Positions 35,303-44,936 of a DNA stretch of 64,000 nucleotides are shown here, one piece after another. Both the position numbers and the translations under genes were made by a program. The DNA is from Streptomyces morookaense (GTDB taxonomy: Bacteria > Actinomycetota > Actinomycetes > Streptomycetales > Streptomycetaceae): contig NZ_JABBXF010000010.1 of assembly GCF_013030945.1 (NCBI RefSeq), forward strand, positions 62,001 to 126,000, in the 5' to 3' direction. Position 1 is the first letter of the stretch. The number at the start of each line of letters is the position of its first letter. The notes under the pieces were generated by a model that searched no databases, was not told the DNA's origin, and was given only the letters and a program-made list of their open reading frames with translations.

Positions 35303-36901
35303 TCACATCCGGAAGACACCGAAACCGCCCCGTGTCCCCTCGACCGGTGCCGTGTGGATCGCGGACAGGCAGATGCCCAGCACGGTTCGCGTGTCGCGCG
35401 GATCGATCACCCCGTCGTCGTAGAGCCGCCCGGACAGGAACGCGGGCAGCGACTCCGACTCGATCTGCTGCTCCACCACGGCCCGCAGCCCCGCGTCGGC
35501 CTCCTCGTCGTACGGCTGCCCCTTCGCCGCCGCCGACGCCCGGGCCACGATCGACAGCACCCCGGCGAGCTGCTGCGGCCCCATCACGGCCGACTTGGCG
35601 CTCGGCCAGGAGAACAGGAACCGGGGGTCGTAGGCGCGGCCGCACATCCCGTAGTGCCCGGCCCCGTACGAGGCGCCCATCAGCACGGACAGGTGCGGTA
35701 CCCGGGAGTTCGCCACCGCGTTGATCATCATGGCGCCGTGTTTGACGATGCCGCCCTGCTCGTAGGCGCGGCCCACCATGTAGCCGGTGGTGTTGTGCAG
35801 GAACAGCAGCGGAATGTCGCGCTGATTGGCCAACTGGATGAACTGCGCGGCCTTCTGCGACTCCTCGCTGAAGAGCACGCCCTGCGCGTTGGCCAGAATG
35901 CCGACGGGATATCCGTGGAGCTCCGCCCAGCCGGTCGTCAGGCTCGTGCCGTAGAGCGGCTTGAACTCGTCGAAATCCGAGCCGTCGACGATACGGGCGA
36001 CGACCTCGCGGGGGTCGAACGGGATTTTGACGTCGCCGGGGACGATGCCCAGCAGTTCGTCCTCGTCGTACAGCGGAGGCGCGGCGGGCGGCGGATCGGG
36101 GTGTGCCTTGCGCCAATTGAGCCGGGCGACGATGCGGCGGGCCTGCCGCAGCGCGTCGGTCTCGTCGACGGCGAAATGGTCGGCGAGGCCGGAGGTTCTC
36201 GCGTGCATGGCGGCGCCGCCGAGCGACTCGTCGTCGCTCTCCTCGCCCGTGGCCATCTTCACCAGGGGCGGTCCGCCGAGGAAGACCTTGGCCCGGTCCT
36301 TCACCATGACGACGTGGTCGGACATTCCGGGGACGTACGCACCGCCCGCCGTCGAATTGCCGAACACCACGGCCACCGTGGGGATTCCGGCCGCGGAGAG
36401 CCGGGTGAGATCCTTGAAGAGGGCCCCGCCGGGGATGAAGATCTCCTTCTGGGACGGCAGATCGGCGCCGCCGGATTCGACGAGCCCGATGAGCGGCAGC
36501 CGGTTGGCGTGCGCGACCTCGTGGGCCCGCAGGGCCTTCTTCAACGTCCAGGGATTGCTCGCCCCGCCGCGCACGGTCGGGTCGTTGGCGGTGATGACGC
36601 ATTCGACGCCCTCGACGACGCCGATGCCGGTGACCAGCGAGGCGCCGACGGTGTGGTCGCTGCCCCAGGCGGCGAGCGGGGAGAGTTCGAGGAACGGCGT
36701 GTCCGGGTCGACGAGCAGTTCGATCCGCTCCCGGGCGAGCAGTTTGCCGCGGGCCCGGTGGCGGGCGATGTATTTCCCGCCGCCTCCGGCGAGGGCCTTT
36801 GCGTGCTCGGCGTCGAGAGCGGCGAGTTTCTCCAGCATGGCGGCGCGGTTGGCGGCGAATTCGGGCGCGCCGGTGTCGAGGGCCGAGTTCAGGACCGTCA
36901 C
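35303..36901 (-). CDS. Acyl-CoA carboxylase beta subunit (carboxyltransferase)
   Basis: A 532-residue carboxyltransferase that moves CO2 from biotin to the acyl-CoA. The GTG at 36901 (VTVLNSALDTGAPEFAANRA) overlaps the AtuA-like stop (GTGA) and follows GGAGGTG. It contains GIGVVEGVECVITANDPTVR, LVESGGADLPSQKEIFIPGG, FGNSTAGGAYVPGMSDHVVM and the second-domain sequence FLHNTTGYMVGRAYEQGGIV, then MGASYGAGHYGMCGRAYDPR. It is of the methylcrotonyl/geranyl-CoA carboxylase type rather than the propionyl type. Which acyl-CoA it takes needs a structure-based check of the residue lining the acyl pocket. Confidence 0.95.
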   Translation of the reverse strand: MTVLNSALDTGAPEFAANRAAMLEKLAALDAEHAKALAGGGGKYIARHRARGKLLARERIELLVDPDTPFLELSPLAAWGSDHTVGASLVTGIGVVEGVECVITANDPTVRGGASNPWTLKKALRAHEVAHANRLPLIGLVESGGADLPSQKEIFIPGGALFKDLTRLSAAGIPTVAVVFGNSTAGGAYVPGMSDHVVMVKDRAKVFLGGPPLVKMATGEESDDESLGGAAMHARTSGLADHFAVDETDALRQARRIVARLNWRKAHPDPPPAAPPLYDEDELLGIVPGDVKIPFDPREVVARIVDGSDFDEFKPLYGTSLTTGWAELHGYPVGILANAQGVLFSEESQKAAQFIQLANQRDIPLLFLHNTTGYMVGRAYEQGGIVKHGAMMINAVANSRVPHLSVLMGASYGAGHYGMCGRAYDPRFLFSWPSAKSAVMGPQQLAGVLSIVARASAAAKGQPYDEEADAGLRAVVEQQIESESLPAFLSGRLYDDGVIDPRDTRTVLGICLSAIHTAPVEGTRGGFGVFRM

Positions 36902-38625
36902 GGGAGCACCTCCTCCGGTATGTCCAGATGGCGGGCGCGCAGCCACTCCCCCACGGCCTTGGCCTGCGGGTCGAAGCGGGCCTGCGCGGCGACGCCCTCG
37001 CCGAGCAGGCCGTCGACGACGAAGTTGAGGGACCGGAGGTTGGGCAGGACGTGCCGCTCGACCGGCAACGCGGCGGTTTCGGGGAGGAGTTGCCGGAACC
37101 GTTCGACGGTGAGTTCGTGGGCGAGCCAGCGCCAGGCGGTCTCGTCCCGGGCCCAGACGCCCACGTTGGCGCTGCCGCCCTTGTCGCCGCTGCGCGCCCC
37201 GGCGACGAGACCGAGCGGCGCCCGGCGGGTGGGCCCCGGGGGCAGCGGCTCGGGTAACGCGTCCTGCACGGGCAGCGCGCGGAACTCCCGTACGGGCGGC
37301 GGAAGCACCGGCACCCGGGCGCCGTCCGGCAGCACGGCGACGTGCCGCACGCTCTCCGCATCGGTGTACGCCGCCTCGAACACCCCGTACACCGCGCCCT
37401 TCCCGGGCGGGGCCGTGAGGTGGAACCCGGGGTACGAGGCCAGGGCCGGCTCGACGGCCGCGGCACCGACCGCCCGGCCGACGGCGTCCGGGTCGCGGTC
37501 GCGCACGACGAGCCGCAGCAGCGCGCTCGCCTCCTCCTGGACGGGCGCGTCGGGGTGATCGGTACGGGCCAGGGTCCAGCGCACCTCGGCCGGCCGCCGG
37601 TCGCCGAAGGCCTCCTCCACCTGCTCCTGCACCAGTTGTGCCTTGGCCTCGATGTCGAGTCCGGTCAGCACGAAGACGACTTCGTTGCGCCAGCCGCCGG
37701 CCCGGGTCAGCCCGACCTTGAGCGTGGGCGGCGGCGGTTCGCCGCGCACTCCGCTGACGCGCACACGGTCCGGTCCGGCCTGCGCGAGCCTGACGGTGTC
37801 CAGCCGGGCGGTCACATCGGGCCCCGGGTAGCACGCCCCGGCCGTCTCGTAGAGCAGCTGCGCGGTGACCGTGCCGACCGTGACCGCACCGCCGGTGCCG
37901 GGGTGTTTGGTGATGACGGCCGAGCCGTCGGCATGGATCTCGGCGAGGGGGAAGCCGGGGCGGCGGACGTCGTGTTCGCGGAAGAAGGCGTAGTTGCCGC
38001 CGGTCGCCTGGGCCCCGCATTCGAGAATGTGCCCCGCGACGACGGCACCGGCGAGCGGGTCCAGGTCCTCGGCGCACCACCCGAAGTGCGCGGCGGCGGG
38101 CCCGCTGACGAGGGCCGCGTCGGTCACCCGTCCGGTGACGACGACGTCGGCCCCGGCCCGCAGGCACTCGGCGATCCCGGCGCCGCCGAGGTAGGCGTTG
38201 GCGGTGATGACCCCCTTGCCCCAGCGCTCGCGCTCGGCGCTCAGGTCGTCGCCGGTCACGTGCGCGACGCGCACGGGCACCCCGAGCCGCTCGGCGAGAT
38301 CGCCGATCCGCTCGGCGAGCCCGGCGGGGTTGAGCCCGCCGGCGTTCGTCACGACCTTGACGCCCCGCTCGACGGCGAGCCCGAGCCCTTCCTCCAACTG
38401 CCGCAGAAACGTGCGGGCATACCCCGCGCCGGAGTCCTTCAGCCGGTCCCGGCCGAGGATCAGCATGGTCAGCTCGGCCAGATAGTCCCCGGTCACGACG
38501 TCGAGCGGCCCGCCGGTCAGCATCTCGCGGAGTGCGGAGAACCGGTCGCCGTAGAAACCGGAGGCGTTCCCGATGCGGAGCGGGGGCGGGGGCGGGAACA
38601 GACGCGTTGGCGTTGACGCGGACAT
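36898..38625 (-). CDS. AtuA-family protein (acyclic terpene utilisation, DUF1446)
   Basis: A 575-residue cytosolic protein of the AtuA/DUF1446 family, required for acyclic terpene (citronellol/geraniol) use in Pseudomonas, with unclear biochemistry. The ATG at 38625 gives MSASTPTRLFPPPPPLRIGN; ASGFYGDRFSALREMLTGG, VVTGDYLAELTMLILGRDRL, VKVVTNAGGLNPAGLAERIG and LVAGARSGDKGGSANVGVWA are characteristic. It is the first gene of the operon, overlaps the carboxylase beta gene by four bases, and has no obvious Shine-Dalgarno. The C-terminal 100 residues carry the AtuA C-domain seen as a separate protein elsewhere. Confidence 0.93.
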   Translation of the reverse strand: MSASTPTRLFPPPPPLRIGNASGFYGDRFSALREMLTGGPLDVVTGDYLAELTMLILGRDRLKDSGAGYARTFLRQLEEGLGLAVERGVKVVTNAGGLNPAGLAERIGDLAERLGVPVRVAHVTGDDLSAERERWGKGVITANAYLGGAGIAECLRAGADVVVTGRVTDAALVSGPAAAHFGWCAEDLDPLAGAVVAGHILECGAQATGGNYAFFREHDVRRPGFPLAEIHADGSAVITKHPGTGGAVTVGTVTAQLLYETAGACYPGPDVTARLDTVRLAQAGPDRVRVSGVRGEPPPPTLKVGLTRAGGWRNEVVFVLTGLDIEAKAQLVQEQVEEAFGDRRPAEVRWTLARTDHPDAPVQEEASALLRLVVRDRDPDAVGRAVGAAAVEPALASYPGFHLTAPPGKGAVYGVFEAAYTDAESVRHVAVLPDGARVPVLPPPVREFRALPVQDALPEPLPPGPTRRAPLGLVAGARSGDKGGSANVGVWARDETAWRWLAHELTVERFRQLLPETAALPVERHVLPNLRSLNFVVDGLLGEGVAAQARFDPQAKAVGEWLRARHLDIPEEVLP

Positions 38626-38658
38626 GCAGAGGAGGGTGGCAGGGGGGCGGGAAACAAG

Positions 38659-38670
38659 CAAGCGCGCTTG
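38659..38670. promoter_or_regulatory. Palindrome upstream of the Atu-like operon (candidate TetR operator)
   Basis: CAAGCGCGCTTG is a perfect 12-bp palindrome, 34 bases upstream of the AtuA-like start. It is placed in the expected promoter region of the operon that ends with a TetR gene. Confidence 0.45.
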
Positions 38671-38774
38671 AACGGCTTTCGGCCGGGGGCGGTGCGCGGG
38701 GGTGGCGGGGGCGATAGCGTCGGGTGCGGCACCTCGGCGGCCCCGGAGCCGCCACCACAGCGAAGGAGTACACG

Positions 38775-39335
38775 GTGAGTGTGCAGCCCTATCAACCGGC
38801 TGACCCCGCCGACCTGGAACGGGCGCTCAAGATCGCCGTTCAGCACGTCGCGGGGGACCGCGCCGAGATCATCGAAGGAGTGATCCAGCCGGTGTCGCCG
38901 ACGTGGGGGGATGAGGGTGTGGCCGAGTCCATCAGGGACCAGATCCACGCTCGGGTACGGGAATTGGGCTGCCGTACCGGCTCCGGCAACATCGACCTCC
39001 CCGGGACACCGAACTGGTACGTCCCCGACCTCGCGGTCGTGCCGCGCGAGGTCATGGCCAAGGATGCGCCGAGCATTCTGCCCGATCAGAGCCTGCTCAT
39101 CGTGGAGGTGACCTCGCCGTCCGACGGGGACACCGACCGCGTGACCAAGCGCAGGCGCTACGCCCAGTTCGGCGCCCCGCTCTACCTGTTGGTCGACCGG
39201 CAGGACGAGACCTGGACGCTGTACTCCGCACCCGGTGCGCTCGGCTACGAGCACGCTGAAGGTCCGCACCCGTTCGGCACACCGTTGCGGCTGCCGGAGC
39301 CGTTCGAACTCGTTCTGGACACCGGCGAATTCTGA
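38775..39335 (+). CDS. Uma2-family protein (restriction-endonuclease-like fold)
   Basis: A 186-residue Uma2/DUF820 protein, very abundant in Streptomyces, with a PD-(D/E)XK-like fold of unknown function. The GTG at 38775 (VSVQPYQPADPADLERALKI) follows AAGGAG. The core motif reads WYVPDLAVVPREVMAKDAPS and LLIVEVTSPSDGDTDRVTKR, with RRRYAQFGAPLYLLVDRQDE after it, so the conserved D, E and K residues are present. It stands alone, divergent from the Atu-like operon and convergent with the Fe-S oxidoreductase gene. Confidence 0.92.
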   Translation: MSVQPYQPADPADLERALKIAVQHVAGDRAEIIEGVIQPVSPTWGDEGVAESIRDQIHARVRELGCRTGSGNIDLPGTPNWYVPDLAVVPREVMAKDAPSILPDQSLLIVEVTSPSDGDTDRVTKRRRYAQFGAPLYLLVDRQDETWTLYSAPGALGYEHAEGPHPFGTPLRLPEPFELVLDTGEF

Positions 39336-39338
39336 GCC

Positions 39339-42119
39339 TCACAGCCCCTCCGCCAGCACCTCCGCCAGGTGGCGCGCCCGGAGGCCGCCCGCCAGCTGGG
39401 TGATCTGGGTGCGGCAGGAATAGCCGTCCGCCAGGACCTCCGCCCCCTCCGGGCGGTCGCGGAGCGCCGGAAGCAGTTGTTCCTCCGCGCATGCCACCGA
39501 GACCGCGTAGTGGCCGCGTTCGAAGCCGAAGTTTCCGGCGAGGCCGCAGCAGCCTCCGCTCAAGTTGCCGGTCAGGCCGGCCGCTTGCCGGAGGCGGCGG
39601 TCCGCCGCGTCGCCCAGGACCGCGTGCTGGTGGCAGTGCGTCTGGCCGGTGATCGGGCGGTCGATGCGGGGTGGCCGCCAGTCCGGCGCCAGTTGTTCCA
39701 GGGCCTCGGCGAAGGTGCGGACGGAGGCGGCCAGTTGGTGTGCGCGCGGGTCGCCGGGGAGCAGCTCCGGCAGGTCGCTGCGGAGGGCGGCCGTGCAGCT
39801 CGGTTCCAGGCCGATGACCGGGAGGCCCGCGGCCAGGGCCGGTTCCATCACGTCCAGCGTGCGACGCATCACCGTGCGGGCCCGCGTGAGCCGGCCCGTC
39901 GAGACCCAGGTCAGGCCGCAGCACACCGGGGCCCGCGGGACGGTCACCCGCAGTCCGGCCGCCTCCAGGACCGTCACGGCCGCCCGTCCCACCTGCGGGG
40001 ACAGGTAGTTGGTGAACGTGTCCGGCCACAGCACCACGTCCCCCATGCCCCGCCCTCCCCACCACCGCATGAACGGCTCCCGCGCCAGCTCCGGAATGGC
40101 CCGTTCCGGCGCTACGCCCGCGACCCGCTTGGCCACCGCCGCCAACGGCGGTAGCGCCGCCAGCCGGTTGAGCAGCGGCGCCGCGCCCGACGCCGCCCGC
40201 AGCCACACCGGCAGCCCGCCCAGCACGTAGTGCGCGGCGGGCCGCACCCGCCCCGCGTAATGGTGGTGCAGGAACTCCGCCTTGTACGTCGCCATGTCCA
40301 CCCCGACCGGGCAGTCGCTGCGGCACCCCTTGCACGACAGGCACAGGTCCAGCGCCTCGCGCACCTCCTCCGAGCGCCACCCGTCCCGCACCACCTCCCC
40401 CGCCAGCATCTCGTGCAACAGCCGTGCCCGCCCTCGCGTGGAGTGCCGTTCGTCCCTCGTCACCCGGTACGACGGGCACATCACCCCCGCCCCACCGGTC
40501 ACCGTCTCCCGGCACTTGGCGACGCCCACGCAGCGCCGCACCGCGGCCCGGAAGTCCCCGCCGTCACCGGGGTAGCCGAACTCGACGTCCACCGGCTTGC
40601 GGACGGCGAAGCGCAGGTTCTCGTCCAGGCGGTACGGGCGGACGAGCATCCCCGGGTTGAGGCCGCCCGCCGGGTCCCACAGATCCTTGAAGCGCGCGAA
40701 GAGCCGGACCATCTCCTCCCCGTACATCCGCGGCAGGAGCTCGGCCCTCGCCTGGCCGTCGCCGTGTTCGCCCGAGAGCGAGCCGCCGTGTGCGACGACG
40801 AGCTCCGCCATTGCATGCGAGAACTCCCGGTAGCGACGCACCCCGTCCGCGGTCAGCAGGTCCACGTCGATGCGCACGTGCACGCAGCCCTCGCCGAAGT
40901 GGCCGAACGGTGCGCCGCGCAGCCCGTGCTCCGTCAACAGGGCCCGGAAGGCGCGGAGATACGCGCCGAGCCGCGCGGGCGGAACCGCGCAGTCCTCCCA
41001 GCCCGGCCAGGCCTCGCCGCCGCCGGGCAGCCTGGTCGCCGTGCCGGCCGCGTCCTCGCGCACCGCCCACAGGGCGCGCTGCGCGGCCGCGTCGGTGACG
41101 ACGAGCCGGCCGCACGCGTCTGCTGCCCCGCTCAGCGCCTCCGCCCGCGCCGCCGCCTCCGCGGCCGTGCTGCCACCCGCCTCCACGAACAGCCAGGCCG
41201 TTCCCTTCGGCAAATCGCCGGCGCGGTCCCCGGGGACGAGGTCGACGGCCATGCCCTCCACGGTCAACGGGCCGTGCGGCAGGAGAAGATGGGCCGCGTC
41301 GGCGGCCGCGCTCTCGTCCGGGTAGCCGAGCACGGCCAGCGCCCGGGCCGCGGGCGGTTCGACGAGGCGCACCGTCGCCTGCGTCAGCACCCCCAGCGTG
41401 CCCTCGCTGCCGGTGAAGGCGCGGGCCACGTCCGTGCCCCGCTCCGGGAGCAGCGTGTCGAGGGCATAACCCGAAATGCGGCGCGGCAGGTCGGGGAAGC
41501 CGGTGCGCAGCGCCGCCAACTGCTCGCCGACCAGGGTGCGCAGGCCGTGTGCGAGGCGGTCCGGCAGACCCTCGTATCCCCGGCCGAGCCGGGCGGGCTC
41601 GCCGCCGTAGGTCAGGACGTCCAGGGTGCGGACGTTGTCGGCCGTCGTCCCCCACGCCACCGAGTGGGCGCCGCACGCGTTGTTGCCGATCATGCCGCCG
41701 AGCGTGCAGCGGCCGTGCGTGGAGGGGTCGGGGCCGAAGGTGAGCCCGTACGGCCGTGCCGCGGCCCGGAGTTCGTCGAGGACGGCCCCCGGCTGGACGA
41801 CGGCGGTGCGCGCCTCGCGGTCGACGGCCACGACGGCGTTCATGTGGCGGGTGAAGTCCAGGACGACGCCCTCGCCCGTGGCCTGTCCGGCGATCGACGT
41901 GCCGCCGCCGCGGGCGACGACGGGCACGCCGTGTCCGCGGCACACGGCGAGGGCCGCGGCGACGTCGTCCGCGTCGCGCGGGGAGACGACGCCGAGGGGC
42001 ACGCGGCGGTAGTTGGAGGCGTCCATGGTCGTCAGTGCGCGGGCGGAGGCGGAGAAGTCGACGGTGCCGCGCACGGCGGCGCGCAGTGCGGCGTGGAGGG
42101 CAGCAGCAAGATCGGCCAT
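39339..42119 (-). CDS. FAD/Fe-S oxidoreductase (D-lactate dehydrogenase-like, GlcD-GlcF fusion)
   Basis: A 926-residue fusion of an FAD-linked 2-hydroxyacid dehydrogenase with an Fe-S electron-transfer module. Residues 40-200 form the FAD_binding_4 domain (VPVVARGGGTSIAGQATGEG, MIGNNACGAHSVAWGTTADN, GSEGTLGVLTQATVRL). The middle has the FAD-oxidase C domain (GHFGEGCVHVRIDVDLL, GSLSGEHGDGQARAELL). From about 530, Fe-S ligands appear (CVGVAKCRETVTGGAGVMCP and LDLCLSCKGCRSDCPVGVD), and the end has two CCG domains (PVCCGLTWVSTGRL, SGGCCGLAGNFGFERGHYAV). The likely reaction is oxidation of D-lactate or a similar acid with electrons to the quinone pool. Start at 42119. Confidence 0.93.
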   Translation of the reverse strand: MADLAAALHAALRAAVRGTVDFSASARALTTMDASNYRRVPLGVVSPRDADDVAAALAVCRGHGVPVVARGGGTSIAGQATGEGVVLDFTRHMNAVVAVDREARTAVVQPGAVLDELRAAARPYGLTFGPDPSTHGRCTLGGMIGNNACGAHSVAWGTTADNVRTLDVLTYGGEPARLGRGYEGLPDRLAHGLRTLVGEQLAALRTGFPDLPRRISGYALDTLLPERGTDVARAFTGSEGTLGVLTQATVRLVEPPAARALAVLGYPDESAAADAAHLLLPHGPLTVEGMAVDLVPGDRAGDLPKGTAWLFVEAGGSTAAEAAARAEALSGAADACGRLVVTDAAAQRALWAVREDAAGTATRLPGGGEAWPGWEDCAVPPARLGAYLRAFRALLTEHGLRGAPFGHFGEGCVHVRIDVDLLTADGVRRYREFSHAMAELVVAHGGSLSGEHGDGQARAELLPRMYGEEMVRLFARFKDLWDPAGGLNPGMLVRPYRLDENLRFAVRKPVDVEFGYPGDGGDFRAAVRRCVGVAKCRETVTGGAGVMCPSYRVTRDERHSTRGRARLLHEMLAGEVVRDGWRSEEVREALDLCLSCKGCRSDCPVGVDMATYKAEFLHHHYAGRVRPAAHYVLGGLPVWLRAASGAAPLLNRLAALPPLAAVAKRVAGVAPERAIPELAREPFMRWWGGRGMGDVVLWPDTFTNYLSPQVGRAAVTVLEAAGLRVTVPRAPVCCGLTWVSTGRLTRARTVMRRTLDVMEPALAAGLPVIGLEPSCTAALRSDLPELLPGDPRAHQLAASVRTFAEALEQLAPDWRPPRIDRPITGQTHCHQHAVLGDAADRRLRQAAGLTGNLSGGCCGLAGNFGFERGHYAVSVACAEEQLLPALRDRPEGAEVLADGYSCRTQITQLAGGLRARHLAEVLAEGL

Positions 42120-42211
42120 GGGGGGAGCCTGCCCGTCCGGAGCCGGACGTCACCGGACAGATCGTCTCATCGGGTGGACGCAACTCCTCGGCGGGCAGGC
42201 GCGGCCGATAG

Positions 42212-43339
<1,128 letters not shown>

Positions 43340-43360
43340 CCGCCGCAGGCCGGGCGGGAC

Positions 43361-43381
43361 CGCGCCCCCTTACGGGGCGCG
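43361..43381. repeat. Dispersed repeat, copy 5 (short hairpin form)
   Basis: CGCGCCCCCTTACGGGGCGC lies between the convergent serC and TetR genes. It is only the terminal hairpin part of the family and probably acts as a terminator. Confidence 0.55.
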
Positions 43382-43972
43382 GCGCCCCGGCCACGCCCCC
43401 AGCGCCACCTCCACCGTGCGCTGCAGTTCCTCGCGTGTGGCGCCGCTCGCCGCCTGGACGGCGAGGCCGGCGCTGATCGTGCCGATGTAGCCGGCGAGTG
43501 CGGCGACGTCCGTACCCTCCGGGAACTCCCCTTCCCGCTCTGCCCGTTCGAAGCGCTCGCGCAGTGCCGCATCGGCCGCGCGGCGCCGCGCCACCGCCTC
43601 GTCGCGGACCGGGCCGGCCTGGTCGCTCGTGGCCAGGGCGCCGTGGATCATGAGGCAGCCCGGGCCCTCCTCGCGGGTGGTCACCTCGACGACGCCGCGC
43701 AGCAGATGTTCCGCCACGGCCCGCGCCGTCGGCTCCTCCAGGGCCTCGTGCACATGACGCGCCGGACCCTCCCGATAGCGGTCGAGGCACTTGCGGAACA
43801 GGGCCTCCTTGTTGCCGTACGCGGCGTACAGGCTCGGGCGGTTGATGCCCATCGCCTCCGTGAGATCGGAGAGCGCGGTGCCCTCGTAGCCGTGCCGCCA
43901 GAACACGCGCAGGGCGCGGTCCAGACGTTCGTCGACGTCGAACTCGCGCGGACGTCCGGCCGTCGTCGCCAT
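43370..43972 (-). CDS. TetR-family regulator divergent from an SDR gene
   Basis: A 200-residue TetR repressor starting at the ATG at 43972 ([20 protein letters not shown]). The helix-turn-helix reads [20 protein letters not shown] with YGNKEALF after it. It is divergent from the SDR oxidoreductase, and the 104-base intergenic region contains a large near-perfect dyad, so it very probably represses both the SDR gene and itself. The C-terminal domain resembles the TetR_C subfamily often linked to SDR or quinone-related targets. Start choice is supported by the position of the dyad outside the coding region. Confidence 0.93.
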   Translation of the reverse strand: MATTAGRPREFDVDERLDRALRVFWRHGYEGTALSDLTEAMGINRPSLYAAYGNKEALFRKCLDRYREGPARHVHEALEEPTARAVAEHLLRGVVEVTTREEGPGCLMIHGALATSDQAGPVRDEAVARRRAADAALRERFERAEREGEFPEGTDVAALAGYIGTISAGLAVQAASGATREELQRTVEVALGAWPGRRAP

Positions 43973-44000
43973 GGCGGCTCCCCTCGGAGGGCTTCGGATG

Positions 44001-44058
44001 ACTTCTGTATCGATCGGTATGGTAGCGTCCCTCATTACGTACCGATCGGTACAGAAGT
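44001..44058. promoter_or_regulatory. Large operator dyad between tetR and SDR genes
   Basis: ACTTCTGTATCGATCGGTA at 44001-44019 and TACCGATCGGTACAGAAGT at 44040-44058 are inverted copies matching in 18 of 19 positions. Each arm contains its own palindrome (GTACCGATCGGTAC at 44039-44052; its degenerate partner at 44007-44020). The spacing suggests two TetR dimers bound over both divergent promoters. Confidence 0.8.
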
Positions 44059-44076
44059 CGTCAGGGGAGGGCTCTC

Positions 44077-44838
44077 ATGAGCAGCAGCACCAAGGCATTG
44101 GCGGGCAAGGTCGCACTGGTGACGGGCGGTTCGCGCGGTATCGGGGCCGCCACGGCCCGCGCGCTGGCCGAGGCCGGCGCGCATGTGGCGATCAGCTACG
44201 CCGCCTCGGCGGAGAAGGCCGACGGGGTCGTGAAGGAGATCGAGGACGGGCACGGCGTCCGCGCCGCCGCCTACCGGGCCGACCAGGCGGACCCCGCCCA
44301 GGTCGCGGAGCTGGTGGCCCGCGTGGCCGCGGACTTCGGGCGGCTGGACGTCCTCGTCAACAACGCGGGCGTGTTCGCGCACGGCACCGTCGACGAGCAG
44401 GACCCCGACACCGCCGCCCTGGACCACCAGCTCGCCGTCAACGTCGGGGGCGTGACGGCCGCGATAAGGGCCGCGTCCACCGTGCTCGGCGAGGGCGGGC
44501 GCATCGTCACGATCGGCTCCAACCTCGCGGCACGGCCCACCTCCCCCGGCATGGCCGACTACGCGGCGACCAAGGCCGCCGTCGTCGCCTACAGCAAGGG
44601 CGCCGCCCTCGACCTGGCCCCGCGCGGGATCACCGTCAACGTCATCCAGTCCGGTTCCGTCGACACCGACATGAACCCGCAGGACGGGCCGACGTCCGAC
44701 GCACAGCGGGCGGCCAACGCGATGGGGCGGTACGGGCGGCCGGAGGAGATCGCCGCGGGCGTCGTCTTCCTCGCCTCTCCGTCCGCCTCGTTCATCACGG
44801 GCACGACGCTCAACATCGACGGCGGATACCTGGCCTAG
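44077..44838 (+). CDS. SDR-family oxidoreductase
   Basis: A 253-residue NAD(P)-dependent short-chain dehydrogenase. The ATG at 44077 (MSSSTKALAGKVALVTGGSR) starts the Rossmann fold with TGGSRGIG, NNAG reads LVNNAGVFAHG, and the catalytic Tyr-Lys reads MADYAATKAAVVAYSKGAAL. The C-terminus VFLASPSASFITGTTLNIDG is typical. It is divergent from and probably repressed by the TetR protein. Such pairs often respond to electrophiles or quinones, but the substrate here is unknown. Confidence 0.93.
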   Translation: MSSSTKALAGKVALVTGGSRGIGAATARALAEAGAHVAISYAASAEKADGVVKEIEDGHGVRAAAYRADQADPAQVAELVARVAADFGRLDVLVNNAGVFAHGTVDEQDPDTAALDHQLAVNVGGVTAAIRAASTVLGEGGRIVTIGSNLAARPTSPGMADYAATKAAVVAYSKGAALDLAPRGITVNVIQSGSVDTDMNPQDGPTSDAQRAANAMGRYGRPEEIAAGVVFLASPSASFITGTTLNIDGGYLA

Positions 44839-44855
44839 GCGCCTCCAGCCGGTGC

Positions 44856-44933
44856 GCCCGTCAGGGGCGTTGGGAGGTGCCCCCAGCGCCCCTGACGGGG
44901 CCCTGGGCGCGCCCACGCGGCGGAGCCGCATAT
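44856..44933. repeat. Dispersed repeat, copy 6
   Basis: GCCCGTCAGGGGCGTTGGG and CCCAGCGCCCCTGACGGGGC form an inverted repeat, followed by GCGCGCCCACGCGGCGGAGC, a second motif that recurs at 48388 and 48533. It lies between the convergent SDR gene and the 1117-residue protein gene. Confidence 0.7.
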
Positions 44934-44936
44934 CCC

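Noticed and set aside
35354..37558. 734-codon plus-strand open frame across the carboxylase and AtuA genes
   Set aside because: Antisense shadow of two recognisable enzymes; low-complexity translation, no start signal.
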